Origin: Nephrocerus scutellatus
Lineage: Eukaryota; Arthropoda; Insecta; Diptera; Pipunculidae
Assembly (NCBI GenBank): GCA_947095585.1
Contig: OX352762.1
Span: 96,756,249 to 96,820,248, forward strand
Reading direction: 5' to 3'
DNA: 64,000 nt
Within the stretch, counting starts at the first letter, position 1, and every line of letters starts with the position of its first letter. Below the pieces are notes generated by a model. The model was not told the DNA's origin. It did no database searches and saw only the letters and a program-made list of their open reading frames with translations. The position numbers and the translations under genes were made by a program. Shown here piece by piece: positions 58,901-64,000 of the stretch.

Positions 58901-59619
58901 TATTGTTCACGAATTAGAGAACACCCTATATTAAGATATAAAAAAATTAAATTATTTATCAGTATTGCCATTTTAACAAATGCGTATCTTTACTTAAAAA
59001 TAATACTTTTAAGAAAATAAATAAATCAATAAATAGGCATTTTCAGCTAACTCAGCAAAATTGCGTTCTAGTTCCTTTCCAAGACCTACGTACAAGAAAA
59101 TATAAATATATGGGCTAGAGTAATCGGAAATCATTTCACTGGTTCTGACATACTACTATAACGGATAAATTGAAACGGGTATCTGCAACTTTAGACGAAT
59201 TACTTGCTTGAATTACTTAATGGAATGGGTTATATTACTAACTCGAATAAATATGTTTTTACAGCTAGATGGTGCTCCTTGCCACAGTGGACGTATGTTA
59301 CTGCATTTTGAACATTATCAGAATCGATAGATTGGTAGAAACGATTCGGTATTTTGGCCGTCTAGGTCACTGGGTCTAACTTTTTTAGAGTTTTTTTTGT
59401 GTGGGAAGGAATGAAAGAGCTGGTATATTCTACAGAAATAGAAACTTTAGAACAGATAGGAAGGAGCATTGAAAATGCAGCTTAGAGGATTGCATTGTCC
59501 TGCCTCAAACTTGAAAAGTTAAAATTCATTATACAAACTGTTGACCAAATGCACAAACATTTTGCCATGGATTTGAAGGAAATTTAATATGCTTCAATGC
59601 TGCATTATTTAAAAATAAT
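58901..59619. other. No recognised gene
   Basis: AT-rich. The plus strand at about 59255-59420 (cagctagatggtgctcctt onward) might be an old mobile-element remnant, but I cannot name it. Confidence 0.35.
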
Positions 59620-59772
59620 TTATCGAAGAGGAATACGTGGGAATACGTGAAGAATACTTTTGGTGTAACTGGGATTCGAAACACGAACCCCTGTTCAGCA
59701 GCCATGCAGTTATCCACTGAGCCACGGCGTTAATGCACAACACAAATGGTGTCGCGCCGAATATTATTATAA
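59620..59772. mobile_element. Rearranged SINE copy: inverted head joined to its own tail
   Basis: The head lies on the minus strand, 59733-59620: A box TGGCTCAGTGG (near 59725), B box variant GTTTCGAATCC, then the conserved ccaaaagtattcttcacg. The 3' end lies on the plus strand, 59735-59772: gcacaacacaaatggt, then gtcgcgccgaatattatt. Most of the body is missing. In the full copy at 50429-50708 both parts are on one strand. Confidence 0.7.
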
Positions 59773-59800
59773 TCTTGTAGCTAGAAGCGTGCAAGAGTAA

Positions 59801-59975
59801 CAGGGTGTGAAGTGTTGCAGGGTCAAGAGTAATTTTCTTCGCATTAAAACGCTACGTACACAGAAGGCGACGAAAATAAACCCCTATCCCCATACGATTT
59901 TTCTTCGTTATTAACCAAGGATTCATCCCTTTAAGTATTTTCCACCTAATTTTCCACCTAAACTGATACACCCTG
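59801..59975. mobile_element. MITE with CAGGGTGT termini, second copy
   Basis: Ends CAGGGTGT and ACACCCTG. In reverse orientation it aligns over its length with 16340-16501 at roughly 75-80% by eye and has an extra short duplication of tccacctaattt. The flanks are not clean TA here. Non-coding. Confidence 0.7.
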
Positions 59976-60761
59976 AATGCATACCTCTCATTGCTGGCTC
60001 TCATTTAGCCAAGAATTTGCAAAAAATTCTAATTGAACACAAAGTATTTCAATTAAAACGTTGCACTGACGACTGTTTGTACAACACCGCATACTTCGGA
60101 CATCAAAATGCAAGGAGAAAAAAATACATATGATAATAATGCCAATTACTGCATCACACGCTGAACTAACAATTTCCTCTCACTGGCCTTCATGTACGTA
60201 GTAAAGTGGATATAGTAGTGTAATGCCCCAGAGGCGCGTTGCGCATAATATGCACACCTTCCTAGAAAATCTTCTTCTCAGGCAAACGAAGAGAAAATTA
60301 AGAAATCTGCATTTTGTTTTTGATGCTACAAGATTGCCAGTCAACCAGTATCTGGCGATCCACCTCTTGCTGAGATTAGTACACAATCTATAATGATAAT
60401 AATCATCAGAGCTATGATGCGGACATCAGCAAGATGAGGCATCTTCGTAGCTGTAAATATGTATCTTCTGGCACTCATAAAACATTCTTCGTTTGGATTT
60501 GAATTAATATGCCACACATTGTCTTCTTTTTGTTGTTATTACCAAACTGTAAAGCTGTTGTTGTCCGAGTCTTGTCTTTTTAGTTAATTTTGTTAATTGA
60601 AGTTTAAGATTCACAACGCATATGATCACGCAAGATTTTTAAATAGACAGTGGATGCCGACCGCACTTGCGTTTTTAATTTTCTACACAAAAAGATTATT
60701 CAATGATTTGTAAATAATACGCTGCGGTTTTAGGATCTTTCTTGTTAATATGATGTACAAA
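59976..60761. other. No recognised gene
   Basis: AT-rich sequence with a short minus-strand frame (60180-60386) lacking motifs. Confidence 0.4.
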
Positions 60762-60768
60762 TCAATAT

Positions 60769-63631
60769 CATCATCCTCATATTTAGCTCTTCAACTTGGG
60801 TCCGGTCCTGGCCTCACGCAATAAGTCTCTCCACCAGTCCCGATTTTGCCACGATGTCATCCAGTTTTACATCCCTAAACTCTGGGCATCCTAGTCTTCG
60901 CCATCCTTCCAGCGTAGGCTTGGCGGGCCTCGCTGTCATGTTCCATAAATCCTACCGCAAAGGCCTTTCCGAGCAGGATCATCTTCGCTCATGCGAGCTA
61001 GGTGCCCTGCCCACTGGAGCCTAACGAGCTTAATTCTCTTCACGATGTCGACATCACGGTAACGCTCGTAGATCTCATCATTATAGAGTCTCCGGAATCG
61101 TCCTTTCTCAAACACGGAGCCAAGAATTCTCCGTAAGACTTTTCTCTCGAAAGCGGCTAAGAAGTCAGAATGCTTTTTGCTAATCATCTAAGTCTCGGAT
61201 CTATGATATAACCATTGTCTTATATATCAGCAGCTTGGATGTTATGGTTAAATTCCTGGATTTGAAGAGTCTTGACAGAATATAGTAGGCTTTGTTGGCA
61301 AGCAACCGAGCGCGTATTTCTGGTTTCATGCTGTTATCGGCTGCAACAGTTTACCCGAGATAGTTAAAGGATTGCAGTACTTCAAATTCACGCTCCACTA
61401 TTTAAATTGCGGGACCAATGTTGGATTTTCTACTCTCAGACGTGGCCACCATGTACTTTGTTTTGCTCTCATTTATGTGCAGCCCCAGATTTTGTGCCGC
61501 CTGCTCGATCTGGATGAAAGCTTCTTGTACATATGCTGTCAATATCGCCTGCTTAAGCCAGTATCTGAATGGACTTATAGAGGATTGTTACTCTCGCCGT
61601 TACGTCAGAGCTTTGGATCACTTTCTTCAACGGCAGGTTTAAGAGGACGCATGCCAGTCCATCCCCTTGTTGGAGCCCGTTATAGATGTTGAATGGGCTT
61701 GATAGTGATCCGGATATTTTTACTTGGATTATAACATTGGTCATGATCAACCTACATATAGTCGTGTTATTTTACTTGGGATGCCGAATTCTCTCATGGC
61801 TTTTAAAGTAAGTTCTACTCTGGCTATGCTATCATATGCGGCTTTAAAGTCTATAAAAAGATGGTGTAGTGATTTTTGAAACTCTAGACATTTTTCCATC
61901 ACCTGGCTAAAGATATAAATCTGATCAGTTGTTGTTTTGCCTGGGATAAAGCCACACTGGTATGGACCAATGATGACTTTAGCGTATGGGGCAATCCTGT
62001 CTTGAAGGATAGAGGAGAAAATCTTATACTCGATACTCAATAACGTTATACCACGATAATTGCTGTGTTGTGTGATCTCCCTTCTTATGTATGGGGCACA
62101 GGATGCCTCTTCGCTAGTATTCTGGCATCACTTCTTTCACCCATAGTTGCAGTATTATTTCATGAATTGCTTGGTGTATTGTGGGGACTCCTATTTCAAT
62201 CAGTTCCACTGGGATCCCAACTGATCCCGGGGCCTTATTATTTTTGAGCCGATTTATCGCTCTGCTAACTTCGTATATGCTTGGTGGCGGCAGCATAGTA
62301 TGGTCTTCGGTCATTTGTAGAACCTCTAATTCCTTAGCTAGCTGGCCATTTAGCAACTCATAAAAGTGATCTTAGATTCCTTTGAGATCGGCGATCAGAT
62401 TACCCTCTTTGTCTTTAAAGTATGTGCAACGCGGTGTATATTGCGTCATACCGCGGACTCTTTGGTAGAACTTCCGCACCTGGTGCGGTCCTTGATCTCT
62501 GTACTGTTCTAGTTCACGGACGAGATTCTTCACCCAGGCTGCTTTCTTTCGTCGGTGAATTGTTTTTTCTTATCTTCTTCGAATAAAATAAAATTTATCT
62601 ATTATTAAAATAAATAAAAATTCTTACAAAAATGTACTAATGACAGTATTCGTAAGGCGTGTCCATTTCTCTTCTACGCCCGACATCTCTGCCCCATGAC
62701 TCACTCTCCCTGCATTTAGGCGAGTCCTATCGCTTGACCGTAGTTCTTTCTGGTTTCTCCGTTGCGAATGGCAGCCGTGTTGATTCGACCCTGATTCCCG
62801 GATGCAGTTTTTAGTGGTGCTGCAATCCGCGCTTGGAGCACAATACCAACAAGGCCCGAGTCGACGTTGGACGTCATCAGGTTCTGTTGCGGTTGAGGTC
62901 TATCAACACGTGGCCTATCTGGTTGCGACTGAGATACCCAGGTGGTTTTGTGGATATTTTTACGCGCAAAACTTTTTCTCGAATCGACCAAATTATTGCA
63001 TGCTGCCATCTCTATTACTCGTGGTCTACTGTCGTTAGTGTTCTCGTGTAAGCTATGGGTGCCAATGTACTGACTGTCTACTGACTCCCTACCTATTTTA
63101 GCATTCATATCCCCCAGAATGACTTTTACATCATACTGGGGGCAGGGGGAACTCCATCCCGTTTGACTGATTCAAAGAATTCTTCTTTTTCATAATCTGG
63201 GGAATCCCCTGTAGGTGCATGAACGTTTATGAGGCTTATGTTTTTAAATCTTCACACGCGAAGGGTTCATAGCTGTTCGTTTATTGCTTTAAAGCCGATA
63301 ACGGTTAGTTTAATTTATTTGCTAACTAGAAACCCAACCCCGAGCACATGATGTCTTGCATGACAGCTGTAATATATGTCATATTCTGATTTTTGTAAGA
63401 CACCATTCCTCGTCCACCGCATCTTCTGGATTGAGTTTATTGGCCTCGCGCCAACCTTACTTTGAAGGGACTATACCGATACTACAGTTTTTCCTGTATT
63501 GGAGGGAAATTGCTGGCGGCCACCACGTTGAGGGTTAATCGCAATTCCACCAGTTAGAGATAGTAACGGCAATTTGTTACGATGCGTTTTATTATATTCC
63601 CCCTATTCTGCTGATGGCGTATCGCCACAAG
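60769..63631 (-). mobile_element. Family A non-LTR retrotransposon, nearly full length (about 2.86 kb)
   Basis: On the minus strand: 5' region (63631-63430, ggcgatacgccatcagcag at the start), endonuclease (63420-62780), linker (62760-62400), RT with NNKAPGSVGIPVELIE (about 62225-62272), AKVIIGPYQCGFIPGKTTTD and FIDFKAAYDSIARV (about 61830-61990), NGLQQGDGLACVLLN, a decayed YADD region near 61550, the thumb (VLRRILGSVFEKGRFRRLYN, about 61080-61140) and HLARMSEDDPARKGLCGRIY, then the tcatcatcctcatattt end. A 7-bp direct repeat, tcaatat, flanks it (60762-60768 and 63632-63638). An AT-rich segment at about 62575-62635 interrupts the linker. Stops and frameshifts make it non-coding. Confidence 0.9.
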
Positions 63632-63653
63632 TCAATATAATTCGTGAAAATCA

Positions 63654-64000
63654 CTAAAAGCTATCTGCAAAAATTATAAGAAAATATTTGGCGGGCAAAA
63701 AACTTCGGTGTGGTTTTAAATTGGGGAATATTTCTTTTAAATTCTCTAACCGCAGGTGCACATATGTGCAAGGTTTGAATAAAAGAAGTCCATTATTGTT
63801 TTGACTGTTCCTTGATTCTGGTGTGTTGTGGTGAATATAGGTTACGAAACGGCGCAAAAACTCAGTCGAAATTTTCTGGAACATCGCCAAACACACCTTT
63901 GACATTGTCAAACGAATGCGTTTGTTGTCGATTGTGAGCAAACGCGGCACCCATCTTGCGGAAAGCTTTTTCATGTCCAAATATTTATGTAAAATCGAAA
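63654..64000 (-). pseudogene. Mariner-type transposase pseudogene, runs off the window
   Basis: From the window edge on the minus strand: LDMKKLSARWVPRLLTIDNK (63985-63925), CLAMF, EFLRRFVT and then IHHNTPES. In mariner transposases RRFVT is followed by a short block holding the first catalytic aspartate (DETW) before IHH; that block is missing here, so the enzyme could not cut DNA. After about 63790 the sequence no longer follows the family. It is a fragment of the central region of a normally about 345-residue protein; the N-terminal part would lie beyond 64000. Confidence 0.85.

Noticed and set aside
59640..59735. Possible tRNA gene (A and B boxes)
   Set aside because: The boxes belong to the head of a SINE: the same sequence with body and tail occurs at 50429-50708, and the acceptor stem does not close as in a true tRNA.
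1..64000. CRISPR array, phage, plasmid or bacterial operon
   Set aside because: No regularly spaced short repeats with unique spacers and no prokaryotic gene organisation; introns and arthropod genes show a eukaryotic genome.

Overview
The window looks like a fragment of a dipteran nuclear genome, most likely a tephritid-type fruit fly; the family is inferred from general character, not proven. It is AT-rich, has short spliced exons and arthropod genes, and is crowded with non-LTR retrotransposons, MITEs, a SINE and a mariner remnant. There is no sign of a bacterial, plasmid or viral genome.

Only three host genes can be supported. (1) A small RR-1 cuticle protein gene on the minus strand (5060-5549; three exons, TATA box and initiator). 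(2) Troponin C on the minus strand (31462 to about 33275; four clear coding exons plus a candidate first exon). (3) A long glycine-rich RR-1 cuticle protein resembling Drosophila Cpr47Ef on the plus strand: a tiny first coding exon at 48950-48958, an intron of about 5.3 kb, and one large exon at 54232-55812. In Drosophila TpnC47D and the Cpr47E cluster lie close together on chromosome arm 2R, so the trio suggests a conserved Muller element C neighbourhood. That synteny is from memory and needs checking.

The rest is mostly repeats. Family A, a non-LTR element with a CFDP2/RTE-like endonuclease and reverse transcriptase and a (TGA)n-like 3' end, is present in ten copies: 1-835, 4446-4692, 11537-13530, 19850-22373, 27854-28972, 30035-30310, 35205-37215, 41605-41850, 56626-57629 and 60769-63631. 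Family B is a Jockey/CR1-like element without RNase H (12216-12364, 14680-15480, 39347-40750, 41155-41460, 57901-58037, 58040-58900). Family C has an RNase H and a CCHC-like tail (2687-4286, 7240-8200). Family D is I-like with a (TAA)n end (43078-45070). Family E is a second RTE-like RT (16690-17180, 25965-26700). A truncated Jockey copy lies at 39763-40716 and a gag-like ORF1 fragment at 22600-23090. None encodes an intact protein.

The most informative features are nested insertions whose target-site duplications can be read directly: a 257-bp hAT-like MITE in a family C element (8-bp duplication; excision restores the reading frame), a Jockey copy in a family B copy (13 bp), a family A copy in another repeat (11 bp), a tRNA-derived SINE in the Cpr47Ef-like intron (14 bp), and a Tc1-like MITE split by family A, itself split by family B. 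There are also an unclassified repeat with 143-154 bp internal units, a foldback-like element with minisatellite arms in the cuticle gene intron, and a microRNA-like hairpin at 40996-41051. I found no wholly new multi-gene system; the new material is chiefly uncharacterised small mobile elements.
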